Positions 32,733-40,941 are shown, numbered from the stretch's first letter. The stretch: DNA of 64,000 bases from Prauserella_A oleivorans (GCF_042685745.1 NZ_JBHUNT010000001.1:496001-560000); one strand, 5' to 3'. A program made the numbers and translations. Notes: generated by a model not told the origin, from the sequence alone.

Positions 32733-33200
32733 TCAATGCCGGATCAGGCCGCCGACCGCGACGGGAGAGACGTGGCCGGTTGCCGGAAGCGTCCGCGCCA
32801 ACGCAAGACCGACGTCAACGAGCGACGATCGGCACAGACCCGCGACATCCGATATCGACGTCCAGACCGACTCAGCGGTCTCACCGTTCGGCTCGGGCCG
32901 CAAGGCGCCACCAGTAATCCGGACCTGGTAAAAGATGCCGACGTTCTGGTGCTCGATCCCCAACCGCGCTTCGGCGGCGGGAATCACCCTTGAGTCCACG
33001 CCCAACAGGCGTTCGACCACCGCCTCGCAGCCCGTCTCCTCGGCGACCTCCCGAACCACCGCGTCGAACGGATCCTCGGCATGCTCAACCTTGCCGCCCG
33101 GAAGAGTCCAGTTCGTGTCTCCCGTCGGCGAAACATGACGGGCGAGCAACACACGCCCGTCCTCGATGCACACGGCATATGCCGCCAGCCGGAAACTCAT
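32733..33200 (-). CDS. NUDIX hydrolase
   Basis: 155 aa from ATG 33200 with GGGAGG upstream. The Nudix box GGKVEHAEDPFDAVVREVAEETGCE (residues ~35-59) carries the REVAEE catalytic core. The N-terminus FRLAAYAVCIEDGRVLLARH and the WTLPGGK strand are standard. It hydrolyses a nucleoside-diphosphate-linked compound (oxidised nucleotides, ADP-ribose or similar); the substrate is not predictable. It is the only apparently intact enzyme gene inside the integrative element and may be cargo. Confidence 0.88.
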   Translation of the reverse strand: MSFRLAAYAVCIEDGRVLLARHVSPTGDTNWTLPGGKVEHAEDPFDAVVREVAEETGCEAVVERLLGVDSRVIPAAEARLGIEHQNVGIFYQVRITGGALRPEPNGETAESVWTSISDVAGLCRSSLVDVGLALARTLPATGHVSPVAVGGLIRH

Positions 33201-33257
33201 CCGCACCTCCCTGGCGACCCTACCGGCAAGGCGACGCCGCCGGATTCCGCCAACTAA

Positions 33258-33289
33258 GTCCGGACACACGCACGCCAAACTGTCCGGAC
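33258..33289. promoter_or_regulatory. Repeated GTCCGGAC palindromes upstream of NUDIX gene
   Basis: GTCCGGAC is present at 33258-33265 and again at 33282-33289, 24 bp apart (about two helical turns), 58-89 bp upstream of the NUDIX start. Each 8-mer is a perfect palindrome. This spacing could suit a dimeric regulator; in such GC-rich DNA chance cannot be excluded. Confidence 0.35.
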
Positions 33290-33339
33290 CTAGCCGGTGA
33301 ACCTCAGATCAGCCGCACCGTCATCCGACAAGTGCAACC

Positions 33340-34560
33340 GGACGGGACATCCACCTCGGCTGGCGCTGTGGTACGCCCACAGCCGCCGACCACTTCTACG
33401 TCACCCCGCGCCTGATCCTCTCCAGCGTGGGACCCGGCTCCGCCAAGACCCGTGTGCTCGAAGTCGCCCAACACCTGGTGCGGGCCCCGGAGATGACCAT
33501 CTCGGCGACCACCGCCGCACTGTTCCGCATGGTCAGCGACGGGCCGATCACCATCCTGTTCGACGAGGTCGACACCATCTTCACCGGCAAGTGCGGCAAC
33601 AACGAAGACCTGCGCGGCCTGCTCAACGCCGGATACAAGTGCTCCGCGACCGTCGCCCGCTGTGTCGGCGATGCCAAAGCGATGAAGGTCGACCGGTTCA
33701 AGGTCTACGCCCCCGCCGCGTTGGCCGGCATCGCCGGGAACATGCCCGCCACCATCACCACCCGCGCCATCAGCATCCACATGCAGCGCCGCCGCGAAGA
33801 CGAGGAAGTCGAGGAGTTCTGGGAAGAAGCCACCCCACTGCGCGGGATGCTCGCCACGTGGGTCGGGTCGGTCACCGACAAGATCAGCCGAGGACGCCCA
33901 CCCATGCCCGAGGGCGTGCGGGACCGCGCCGCCGAAATCTGGCGGCCCCTCATCGCCATCGCCGACGCCGACCGCAACGGCGGCGGCCAACGCCTGCAAC
34001 TCCTCGCCGACCTCCGCGACCTGTTCGCTGCACGAGGAACGGACAAGCTCACCACAGCGGAGACCCTGACTGCCCTCCACGGGCTGGAGGAGTCCGACTG
34101 GGCCGACCTCGACGGCAAGCCCCTCGACGCACGACGACTGGCCAAGATGCTCAAGCCCTACGACGTCGAGTCCCGCAGCATCAACCAACCCAACGGCAGC
34201 GTCGTAAAAGGGCTACCGCACCACAGGCCCGGCGGTCTCGCCGACGCCTGGCAACGCTATCTACCCGCTGCCACTACTACCGCTACCTCGCAGGCCAATG
34301 CGGTAGCCGTGACCAGGCAGGTAGCGCAGGTAGCGGAGGTAGCGGACAACCCCAACCCGCAACGAACTCCGAAGGAGGCGCCCTGGTTCCTCCCTCACCA
34401 CCACAAGCACGACCACGGGGAGAGACAGACCGCATGGCCACCGCGCACGAGATCAGCCAGCTCGCCGCGACACTCGCCAAGCTCGCCGAAGCTATCGCCG
34501 CCCAAGAAGCCAGGCCCGCCGCCGAGCCGCCCCGACCGGTTCCAAAACGGGTGCTGTTGA
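33340..34560 (+). pseudogene. DUF3631-domain protein, 5'-truncated and frameshifted
   Basis: The intact 3' frame (open from about 33385) encodes ADHFYVTPRLILSSVGPGSAKTRVLEVAQHLV...MVSDGPITILFDEVDTIF...LRGLLNAGYKCSATVARC...ALAGIAGNMPATITTRAISIHMQRR...DWADLDGKPLDARRLAKMLKPYDVESRSIN, the P-loop ATPase-like DUF3631 core common in actinobacterial integrative plasmids and phages. The preceding LALWYAHS lies in another frame, so there is a shift near 33388, and no start region remains further upstream. The P-loop reads PGSAKT where PGSGKT is expected. The 3' end overlaps the excisionase gene. It was probably a replication or primase-associated protein, now inactive. Confidence 0.72.
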
Positions 34561-34736
34561 CCGTCGAGGAGGCCGCCGAATACCTCGGTGTGGGCCGCAC
34601 GCTGATGTACCAGCTCATCCGAGAAGGGGAGATTGCCACGGTCCAGATCCATCGCCTTCCGCGCGTTCCCCGCGAGGAGATAGACGCCTACGCCGGCTCG
34701 CATTCACGCGGAACAGAACGCCGCCTAGGAGGGTCG
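34434..34736 (+). CDS. Excisionase-like HTH protein reading in frame into integrase
   Basis: From ATG 34434 the product begins MATAHEISQLAATLAKLAEAIAAQEARP and contains an Xis/MerR-like HTH: LLTVEEAAEYLGVGRTLMYQLIREGEIATVQIHRLPRVPREEIDAYAG. Normally such a gene has its own stop just before int. Here there is no stop, and the frame runs through GTERRLGGS directly into the integrase Met at 34737. A TAG lies one frame away at 34725-34727 within CCTAGGAGG, so a one-base change could have removed the original stop. Xis would assist excision by bending the attachment DNA. Confidence 0.75.
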
Positions 34737-35983
34737 ATGCCACGCAAGAAGCAGGGTCGCAATTCCAACGGTGAATCCTCGCTCTACCTCGGTTCGGACA
34801 AGCGATGGCACGGCCGCGTCACCGTAGGGGTCAAGGACAACGGCCAGCCCGACCGCAGGCACGTCAGCGCCAAGGAGAGAGCCGAAGTCGTGCGCAAGGT
34901 CCGAGAGCTGGAACGCAAACGCGACGCGGGCACCGTGCAGAAGGCGGGGACGTCCTGGACGGTCGCGCAGTGGCTTGACCACTGGCTGAATGACATCGCC
35001 GTGATGACGACCACCGAGAATGGCTGGGACGCGTACCACTACGCCGTGAAGCACCTGGTTCCGGGCGTCGGTGCGCACCGACTGACCAAGCTTGCACCGC
35101 ACCACCTGGAAAGCCGCTATCGGAAGATGCTCGCCAACGGCGCGCGGAAAGGCACGGTGCACCAAGTGCATCGCACCATCCGCGCCCCATTGAACGACGC
35201 GGCAGCCCGCGACTTCCTCACAAAGAACCCAGCCAAAGTCGCCAAGGCACCCACGCCCGACGACGAGGAGATCGAGCCGTTCAGCGAAAGAAGAGATTCG
35301 AGCGCTGTTCACGGCGGCGAGGAAGGAGCGCAACTCGACTCGATGGATCATCGCTATCGCACTCGGCCTTCGTCAGGGCGAAGCACTCGCCCTTCAGTGG
35401 TCGGACCTGGACTTCGAGGAACAGACCTCAAGGTCCGCCGGTCACAGCTACGGCCGAAATGCCGCCACGGATGCGAGCAGCCGTGCGGCCGGAAGTACGC
35501 GGGGCACTGCCCCCAGCGGATCAATATTCGCCCAGAGACCAAGGACACGAAGTCGAAGGCGGTAAGCGGATCATCGGTCTACCCGCGCCGTTGATCGAAG
35601 AACTTGAGCGGCACCGGCAGGAGCAGCGTGCCGAACGCGAGAAGGCGCGAGACCTCTGGCAGGACGAGGGCTGGATCTTCGCCGATCAGCTCGGCCGCAG
35701 GCTGAACGCGCGCACGGACCAGTTCCACTGGAAACGGCTGCTCGATGCGGCCGGAGTCCGGGACGCCCGCCTGCACGACGCCCGCCACACGGCGGCCACG
35801 GTACTGCTCGAGCTGGGCGTTACCGACCGCGCGACGATGGGAGTGATGGGCTGGTCGAACGCCAGCATGGCAAGCCGGTACCAGCAGGTGACCGCGCCGA
35901 TCCGCCGCTCGATCGCCGACCAGGTGGGCGGGCACCTGTGGGGACTGGGGACCTCCACAACCGGCAGGGAGGCAACGGGCTAG
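34737..35983 (+). pseudogene. Tyrosine site-specific integrase, three frameshifts
   Basis: The start ATG 34737 has its own AGGAGG. The N-terminal arm-binding and SAM-like domains (KKQGRNSNGESSLYLGSDKRWHGRVTVGVKDNGQPDRR...APTPDDEEIEPF) are intact. The frame then shifts at ~35285. The next frame encodes ALGLRQGEALALQWSDLDFEEQT (first catalytic Arg), shifts back at ~35430 (KVRRSQLRPKCRHGCEQPCGRKYAGHCPQRINIRPETKDTKSKA), and shifts again at ~35560. The last frame carries GKRIIGLPAPL...DARLHDARHTAATVLLELG (HxxR) and NASMASRYQQV (nucleophile Tyr). All catalytic residues survive, but in three frames, so no functional protein is expected unless the shifts are sequencing errors. Confidence 0.88.
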
Positions 35984-36081
35984 GTGAACAAGAGGAGTGC
36001 CGCAACCGTCACCTCGGCGCTCCTCAGACACCATCACCATCGGTCGAGCCCGGAGCCTGACGAGGCCAAGTTCGGCGCTAT

Positions 36082-36101
36082 TGAGACCAAAAATGAGACC
36101 A
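36082..36101 (+). repeat. Arm-type TGAGACCA pair, right end
   Basis: TGAGACCA at 36082-36089 and 36094-36101, 12 bp apart, in the same orientation as the left pair. They lie 55 bp from the right attachment repeat and just beyond the integrase 3' end. In the excised circle both pairs would flank the core site within about 100 bp. Confidence 0.6.
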
Positions 36102-36155
36102 GGACGGACGCCGGCAAGCCGGAGTTGACCCGGCCTGACCGGCGTTCGCCCTCGT

Positions 36156-36217
36156 CACAGCTTGCGGAAGCGGAGGGATTTGAACCCCCGGACCCTTGCG
36201 GGTCGCTCGCTTTCAAG
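36156..36217. repeat. Right attachment-site repeat inside tRNA-Ser
   Basis: Right copy of the element's direct repeat. It covers the last ~53 bases of the tRNA-Ser gene plus nine bases downstream of it. This is the conventional crossover location for tRNA-targeting tyrosine integrases, which restore the tRNA after insertion. Confidence 0.88.
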
Positions 36218-36249
36218 GCGAGTGCATTCGGCCGCTCTGCCACGCTTCC
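36165..36249 (-). tRNA. tRNA-Ser(TGA)
   Basis: The 85-nt gene reads 5' GGAAGCGTGGCAGAGCGG... on the minus strand. The acceptor stem GGAAGCG pairs with CGCTTCC, followed by discriminator G. The anticodon loop CTTGAAA gives TGA, the long variable arm (GCGACCCGCAAGGGTC) is typical of class II serine tRNAs, and the T-loop is GGTTCAAATCC. CCA is not encoded. It decodes UCA (and other UCN by wobble) and serves as the integration target of the element lying at its 3' side. Confidence 0.96.
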
Positions 36250-36269
36250 CCGCCGATCAGGGTAACGGG

Positions 36270-36746
36270 TCAGTCCTCGAGTTCGGTGAGGTGTGTGAGC
36301 ACCCGGGAGAACACCCGCCCCATCGTGACCTGCTCGTCGGTGCTCATCAGGTCGATCAGGTGCGCCCGCACACCACGCAGATGGGTCGGCGCCGCGGCCT
36401 GGAGGAGCTCCACGCCCTTGTCGGTCAGCTCGGCCGTCACCCCACGCCGGTCCTCGGGGTCCTTGCCCCGGCGCACGTACCCCGCGAGCTCCATCCGCCC
36501 GACCTGATGGGAGAGCCGGCTTTTCGTGGACCCCAGCATGGCGGCCAGCTCGGTCATCCGCATGCGGTTCTCCGGCATCAGCGACAGGGCCACCAGCACC
36601 TCGTAGTCGATCAAGGACACGTCGTGCTGCTCGACGAGCTCGCGGTGCAGCCGCTGACGCAGCCGCAAGGTGGCCACGATGTAGGGCCGCCACGCGGTCA
36701 TCTCCGTGTCAGACAACCAGCGCACGTCGTCCGGAACCTGGGTCAT
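36270..36746 (-). CDS. MarR-family transcriptional regulator
   Basis: 158 aa. Winged HTH at residues ~45-110: ISLIDYEVLVALSLMP-type segment (SLIDYEVLVALSLMPENRMRMTELAAMLGSTKSRLSHQVGRMELAGYVRRGKDPEDRRGVTAELTDKG). Helices at both ends form the dimer interface (LRQRLHRELVEQH; LMSTDEQVTMGRVFSRVLTHL). Start ATG 36746. MarR proteins usually repress efflux or redox genes next door, but neither neighbour is an obvious target. Confidence 0.9.
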   Translation of the reverse strand: MTQVPDDVRWLSDTEMTAWRPYIVATLRLRQRLHRELVEQHDVSLIDYEVLVALSLMPENRMRMTELAAMLGSTKSRLSHQVGRMELAGYVRRGKDPEDRRGVTAELTDKGVELLQAAAPTHLRGVRAHLIDLMSTDEQVTMGRVFSRVLTHLTELED

Positions 36747-37229
36747 GTACGGAGAGTAGATGCTCGGCCGATCTGCGGAACCAACGCGTTCGAGGCGTGT
36801 TCAGGCCCGTGCGAATCGGTCCGGGAAAAGTTGTGAGAAACCGGCGAAAGGGGGAACCTTGTGGGTAGGGAGGAGTCGACGGACGACAGGCTCCAACCCG
36901 GGGCAACGGTCCGGCGGGTCCGCCCGGGAAAGGTCAGGTGGTGCTGTGACCGGAAGTTGCACGCGGTTGCCCGCCCGCTGTGTCCCACGGTCGGGACGGC
37001 CTGATCCGGCCCGGTCGTGATGATGAGCAGCCCGGGTTCTCAAGCGTCTTCTCGCGCATGACGGCGTGTTCGACGCTGTTTCGGCACGGTTTCTGTGATC
37101 GCGCCACAGTGCTCAGCGCCGGCCCGTGACGCGGTCGACCGCTTAACAACTGGACAACCTCGGTAGGCCTGGGTGCGGCGCTGACGGGCGTTCCGCACCC
37201 AGGCGCTTTCTGGCTTATCGTCGGCGGTC
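36747..37229. other. 483-bp gap with possible structured leader, no supported gene
   Basis: No frame has a convincing start or composition. The segment ~36835-36935 contains GGCGAAAGGGGGAACC, GTGGGTAGGGAGGAG and CCCGGGGCAACGG, patches loosely reminiscent of purine-rich riboswitch junctions such as ydaO/c-di-AMP leaders. The canonical GGGGUGAAU element is not seen, so this is only a suspicion. The ~40 bases before the metallopeptidase GTG should hold its promoter or ribosome-binding site. Confidence 0.3.
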
Positions 37230-38132
37230 GTGAGGTTCGACGACGACGCGGGACTCGACGTCTCCGAGGTCCGCGACCTGCGTGGTGGCGGCGTCGGCGG
37301 CCGGGTGGCGCTCGGTGGTGGCGGACTCGGACTGGTCGGCGTGCTCCTGTACTTCGTGCTCGGCCAGTTCGGTGGCGTGACCACGAGCCCGGCGGGCCTG
37401 GACTCGGTCCGCTCGGGTGATCAGGTGGCGGCAGGGTCGCTGGCCCAGGAGTGCCGAACCGGCGCCGATGCCAACAGCGACCACGACTGCGCGGTGGTCG
37501 CCATCGTGAATTCCATTCAGGACTACTGGACGAATCAGTTCGCCCGCTCGGGCCTGACCTACCGTGAGTCGACCACCACGTTCTTCCACGGCGGCGTGCG
37601 CACCAGCTGCGGGAGCGCGGGCTCGGACGTCGGGCCGTTCTACTGCCCGGCCGACGAGGGCGTCTATATCGATTTGTCCTTCTTCGACCAACTGCGCGGA
37701 CAGTTCGGTGCGACGGGCGGCTTGTTCTCCGAGGCCTACGTCCTCGCCCACGAATACGGCCACCACGTGCAGAATCTACTGGGCACGTCGTCCCGCGTCC
37801 GCGGCGGCACGGGACCGGGATCCGACGGCGTCCGGCTGGAACTGCAGGCCGACCGCTACGCAGGCGTGTGGGCCAACCACGCCACCACCACGCCGACCGA
37901 GAACGGCCGTCCGCTCGTCACCGAGGTGACGCCGCAGGACATCGCCGCCGCCCTCGACACGGCGAGCCGCATCGGCGACGACTACATCCAGCGCGAGCTC
38001 GGCGGCGGCACCGTCGACGAGTCGACATTCACGCACGGCACGTCGGAGCAGCGGGAACGCTGGTTCGGCACCGGCTACCACACCGGCGACCCGGCCCGCT
38101 GCGACACCTTCGGCACCCGGGATCCGGGCTGA
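37230..38132 (+). CDS. Membrane-anchored neutral zinc metallopeptidase (YpfJ/zinc_peptidase family)
   Basis: 300 aa from GTG 37230. The N-terminus MRFDDDAGLDVSEVRDLRGG is typical, followed by a membrane anchor (GLGLVGVLLYFVLGQFGGV, ~35-53). The extracytoplasmic domain contains GPFYCPADEGVYIDLSFFDQL, the zinc site LAHEYGHHVQNLLG and a downstream ELQADRYAGVWANHA acidic ligand. It ends with HGTSEQRERWFGTGYHTGDPARCDTF. The family is widespread in bacteria, but its substrates are undefined. It is convergent with the M28 aminopeptidase gene across a 21-bp repeat array and a hairpin. Confidence 0.92.
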   Translation: MRFDDDAGLDVSEVRDLRGGGVGGRVALGGGGLGLVGVLLYFVLGQFGGVTTSPAGLDSVRSGDQVAAGSLAQECRTGADANSDHDCAVVAIVNSIQDYWTNQFARSGLTYRESTTTFFHGGVRTSCGSAGSDVGPFYCPADEGVYIDLSFFDQLRGQFGATGGLFSEAYVLAHEYGHHVQNLLGTSSRVRGGTGPGSDGVRLELQADRYAGVWANHATTTPTENGRPLVTEVTPQDIAAALDTASRIGDDYIQRELGGGTVDESTFTHGTSEQRERWFGTGYHTGDPARCDTFGTRDPG

Positions 38133-38170
38133 CGGCTCCGCCGGCCGTGAAGCCGCGGCCGCCGCAAGGA

Positions 38171-38247
38171 CGGCAGACACGGCTACCTGAACCGCAGACA
38201 CAGCTACCTGAACCGCAGACACGGCTACCTGAACGGCAGACACGGGG
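38171..38247. repeat. 21-bp tandem repeat array (about 3.7 copies), second locus
   Basis: Units at 38171-38191, 38192-38212 and 38213-38233 and a partial copy at 38234-38247, each with the core GCAGACACGGCTACCTGAA or a one-base variant. The unit length and core match the array at 13089-13209. Again it lies in a short gap between convergent genes, directly before a terminator hairpin. Confidence 0.93.
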
Positions 38248-38255
38248 ACCGACCT

Positions 38256-38295
38256 GACTGTGGCGCCCGGTCCGGAGAGAACGGGCGCCACAGTC
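38256..38295. terminator. Strong bidirectional terminator-like hairpin
   Basis: GACTGTGGCGCCCG (38256-38269) and CGGGCGCCACAGTC (38282-38295) form a perfect 14-bp stem with a 12-nt loop. It is placed between the convergent metallopeptidase and M28 aminopeptidase genes. No T-tract follows, as usual for high-GC actinobacterial terminators. Confidence 0.82.
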
Positions 38296-38309
38296 GGGAA
38301 TCGGCAGGG

Positions 38310-39836
38310 TCAGGCGGCGTCCGCGTGGTCGTGCGCGGCTACCGAGACGGCCCGGGCCTGGCCGGCCCGCTGGTCGGCGACCTTCGCCTTGTTCTTCGCC
38401 GCGCCGGGGGCGACGCCGTTGACGTCCTCGGTGCTGAGCGCGTACTTCGCCGTCACCGCGGCCATCGCGTCGGCGTTGCGGTCGAGCGCGACCCGGTCGA
38501 CGTTGCCGAGGTGGTCGCAGGGCGTGTGGTAGCACGGGTCGTAGGCTTGCCCGGCCTGGCCGCCCCACCTCGCGGCCTCCTCCTCGGTCTTGATGCCCTC
38601 GGCGCCCGTGAACAGTCCGCCTGCCGGGATGCCGACGGCGATGAACTCGCCGTAGTCGGAGCGGCCGTCGAAGTCCCGGCCCGCGGTCTCGATGTCGCGC
38701 TCCGCCAGCGCGTCGGTGAACGCCTGCTCGATCTGCGCCGAGCCGTACGGACCCGGGCCCGCACCTTCGCCGTCGGAGTCGTCACCGTCGTAGACGAAGT
38801 AGCCGGCGTTCGGCGAGCCGATCATGTCGAAGTTGAGGTATAGCGCGATGTCGAGCTGCTGCTCGAACGACAGCGAGTTGACGTAGTGCGTGGAGCCGAC
38901 GAGTCCGAACTCCTCGGCGCCCCACCACGCGAACCGCACCGCGTTGTTCACCTTCGGCTTCCCGCCCAGCTGCAGTGCCGTCTCGAGCAGCGCCGCCGAT
39001 CCCGTGCCGTTGTCGTTGATACCCGCGCCCTCGGACACGCTGTCGAGGTGCGCGCCGGCCATCACGACGTTGTCCTTGCGGCCGGTCTTGGTCTCGGCGA
39101 TGACGTTGTAGGTGGTGCGCTCCTCCTGCAGAGCCCGCAGGTCGAGGGTCGCCTCGGCGCCGTCCTTGGCGGCGAGCGCCTCGCCGTCGGCCTTGGAGAT
39201 CCCGCCCATCGGGATGCGCGCGTCCGCCGGGTCGCCGAGCGTGCCGTTGAGGGGGCCGTCCTCGGTGTTGTAGACGACCGCGCCGATCGCGCCCGCCTCG
39301 GCCGCGGCGATGCCCTTCTCCGCGAACGAGCAGAACCCGCGCTGCACGAGCGCGATCTTGCCCGTGACGTCGCCGTAGTCGGAGGCCTCGCAGCCGGGGG
39401 TGTCGTCCGGCTCGACGACAGCGAGCGGAGCCGTCACGCCACCCTCGGGTGTGGAGGGGCTGTAGGTCATGATGATGATCGGTACGTCGGCGCCGTCCAC
39501 CGTGAGCTGCTCGGCGAGCGTCTCGCTGTAGGTGAACGGGAATTCCTGCCGGGTCACGTCGAAGCCCGCGGCCTCGAGCTTGCCCGCGACGTACTCGGCC
39601 GAGCGGTCGTATCCGACGCTGCTCGCGGCACGGTGGCCACCGCTGCTGTCGGCGATGCGCTGCAGCGCGACCAGGTGCCGGTTCATGTTGTCGAGCTTGA
39701 CCTTGCGCGGCAGCTGCTCCGGCAGCTGGCTCGCGGGCGCGGGAGCTGCGGCCGCGGTCGCGCCGCTGGTGAGGACGAGACCGGCACACGCCGCGATCAC
39801 GACGGCGGGTCTCCACTTCCCTCTATTGGATGACAT
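38310..39836 (-). CDS. Secreted M28-family aminopeptidase with PA domain
   Basis: 508 aa. Sec signal peptide (MSSNRGKWRPAVVIAACAGLVLTSGATAAAA). The PA insert, ~130-235, contains APLAVVEPDDTPGCEASDYGDVTGKIALVQRGFCSFAEKGIAAAEAGAIGAVVYN. The M28 zinc core has metal ligands in MAGAHLDSV (His), GINDNGTG (Asp), AWWGAEEFG (Glu-Glu), NFDMIGS (Asp) and PCYHTPCD (His). It resembles Streptomyces griseus aminopeptidase, which removes N-terminal Leu and other residues outside the cell. Start ATG 39836 with AAGGGG upstream. It is divergent from the quinone oxidoreductase. Confidence 0.94.
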   Translation of the reverse strand: MSSNRGKWRPAVVIAACAGLVLTSGATAAAAPAPASQLPEQLPRKVKLDNMNRHLVALQRIADSSGGHRAASSVGYDRSAEYVAGKLEAAGFDVTRQEFPFTYSETLAEQLTVDGADVPIIIMTYSPSTPEGGVTAPLAVVEPDDTPGCEASDYGDVTGKIALVQRGFCSFAEKGIAAAEAGAIGAVVYNTEDGPLNGTLGDPADARIPMGGISKADGEALAAKDGAEATLDLRALQEERTTYNVIAETKTGRKDNVVMAGAHLDSVSEGAGINDNGTGSAALLETALQLGGKPKVNNAVRFAWWGAEEFGLVGSTHYVNSLSFEQQLDIALYLNFDMIGSPNAGYFVYDGDDSDGEGAGPGPYGSAQIEQAFTDALAERDIETAGRDFDGRSDYGEFIAVGIPAGGLFTGAEGIKTEEEAARWGGQAGQAYDPCYHTPCDHLGNVDRVALDRNADAMAAVTAKYALSTEDVNGVAPGAAKNKAKVADQRAGQARAVSVAAHDHADAA

Positions 39837-39954
39837 AGTGCGTCCCCTTCGTCACTGAGGAGCGCCACTTTTGTGTGTGTTGTCCCAAAGGTCAAGAGCC
39901 GTTCGTAGGAAAGCCATGCCCGCGTTCCGCCGCTGCGTGACATAAGGTCCGGGT

Positions 39955-40929
39955 ATGCGCGCGATCACTATCCGCGAGCCGGGTGGCCCGGAGAACCTCG
40001 AATGGACCGAAGTACCCGACCCCGTGCCCGCCGCAGGCGAGGTGCTCCTCGACGTCGCGGCGACGGCCGTCAACAGGGCGGACCTGCTGCAACGGCAGGG
40101 CAACTACCCGCCACCCCCTGGCGCCAGCGAGATCCTCGGCCTGGAGTGCTCCGGCACCATCGCGGAACTCGGTGAGGGCGTCGAGGGCTGGCAGGTCGGC
40201 GACGAGGTGTGCGCGCTGCTCGCGGGTGGCGGCTACGCCGAGAAGGTGGCCGTGCCGGCGGTGCAGCTGTTGCCGTTGCCGAGCGAGGTCGAGCTGATCT
40301 CGGCCGCCGGGCTCCCCGAGGTGGCATGCACGGTGTGGTCGAACGTCGTGCAGCTCGCCGGGTTGAGCGAAGGCGACGTGCTGCTGGTCCACGGCGGTGC
40401 GGGTGGCATCGGCACCCACGCGATCCAGGTCGGCAAGGCGCTGGGCGCCACCGTCGCCGTGACGGCCGGGTCGGCGGAACGGCTCGACCGCTGCCGCCAG
40501 CTCGGCGCCGACATCACGATCAACTACCGCGAGCAGGACTTCGTCGAGGAGCTGAAGAAGCACACCGCGGGCGCCGACGTCATCCTCGACAACATGGGCG
40601 CCAAGTACCTCGGCCGCAACGTCGACGCGCTCGCCGACGGCGGCCACCTCGTGGTCATCGGCATGCAGGGCGGCGTCAAGGGCGAGCTCAACATCGGCAA
40701 GCTGCTGCGCAAGCGCGGCACCGTCTCGGCGACCGCGCTGCGCTCCCGGCCCGTCGAGCAGAAGGGCGCCATCGTCGCGGACGTACGCGAGCGCCTCTGG
40801 CCGTTGGTCGCCGAAGGCACCGTGCAGCCGGTGATCGACCAGGTGCTGCCGCTGGCAGACGCCGCCGAGGCGCACCGGGCCCTCGAGGAGGGCGGCGTGT
40901 TCGGCAAGGTCCTGCTGACCGCGAAATGA
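39955..40929 (+). CDS. Zinc-independent NAD(P)H:quinone oxidoreductase (MDR superfamily)
   Basis: 324 aa. Medium-chain dehydrogenase of the QOR/PIG3 type: N-terminal MRAITIREPGGPENLEWTEVPDPVPAAGEVLLDVAATAVNRADLLQRQG, ILGLECSGTIAELGEGVEGWQVGDEV, and the NADPH-binding VHGGAGGIGTHAIQVGKALGATVAVTAGS. No zinc-ligand Cys cluster is present. It probably reduces quinones or enones with NADPH. Its stop is 12 bp from the stop of the convergent aminotransferase-like gene. Confidence 0.92.
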   Translation: MRAITIREPGGPENLEWTEVPDPVPAAGEVLLDVAATAVNRADLLQRQGNYPPPPGASEILGLECSGTIAELGEGVEGWQVGDEVCALLAGGGYAEKVAVPAVQLLPLPSEVELISAAGLPEVACTVWSNVVQLAGLSEGDVLLVHGGAGGIGTHAIQVGKALGATVAVTAGSAERLDRCRQLGADITINYREQDFVEELKKHTAGADVILDNMGAKYLGRNVDALADGGHLVVIGMQGGVKGELNIGKLLRKRGTVSATALRSRPVEQKGAIVADVRERLWPLVAEGTVQPVIDQVLPLADAAEAHRALEEGGVFGKVLLTAK

Positions 40930-40941
40930 GCCCCGCCGGCG

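Larger units (their letters stand above)
31533..36217. mobile_element. Decayed tRNA-Ser integrative element (about 4.6 kb)
   Basis: The element is bounded by an imperfect direct repeat: left copy 31533-31593, right copy 36156-36217. The first 33 bases are identical; then come one indel and two substitutions before divergence. The right copy is the 3' half of the intact minus-strand tRNA-Ser gene. Between the repeats are a tyrosine integrase pseudogene ending about 170 bp from the tRNA 3' end, an in-frame excisionase-like gene, a damaged DUF3631 gene, a NUDIX gene and small hypotheticals. Layout fits a shrunken actinobacterial integrative element or phage satellite. The integrase is broken, so self-excision is unlikely. 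Confidence 0.87.

Noticed and set aside
33297..35594. A single 765-aa open frame running from the DUF3631 region through xis into int
   Set aside because: Only the stretch from 34434 to about 35285 looks like real protein. The 5' part is an out-of-frame shadow of the DUF3631 gene, and the 3' part is out of frame with the integrase core.
36835..36935. Confident c-di-AMP riboswitch call
   Set aside because: GGGGGAACC is present, but the other canonical conserved element is not recognisable, so it is listed only as a suspicion.
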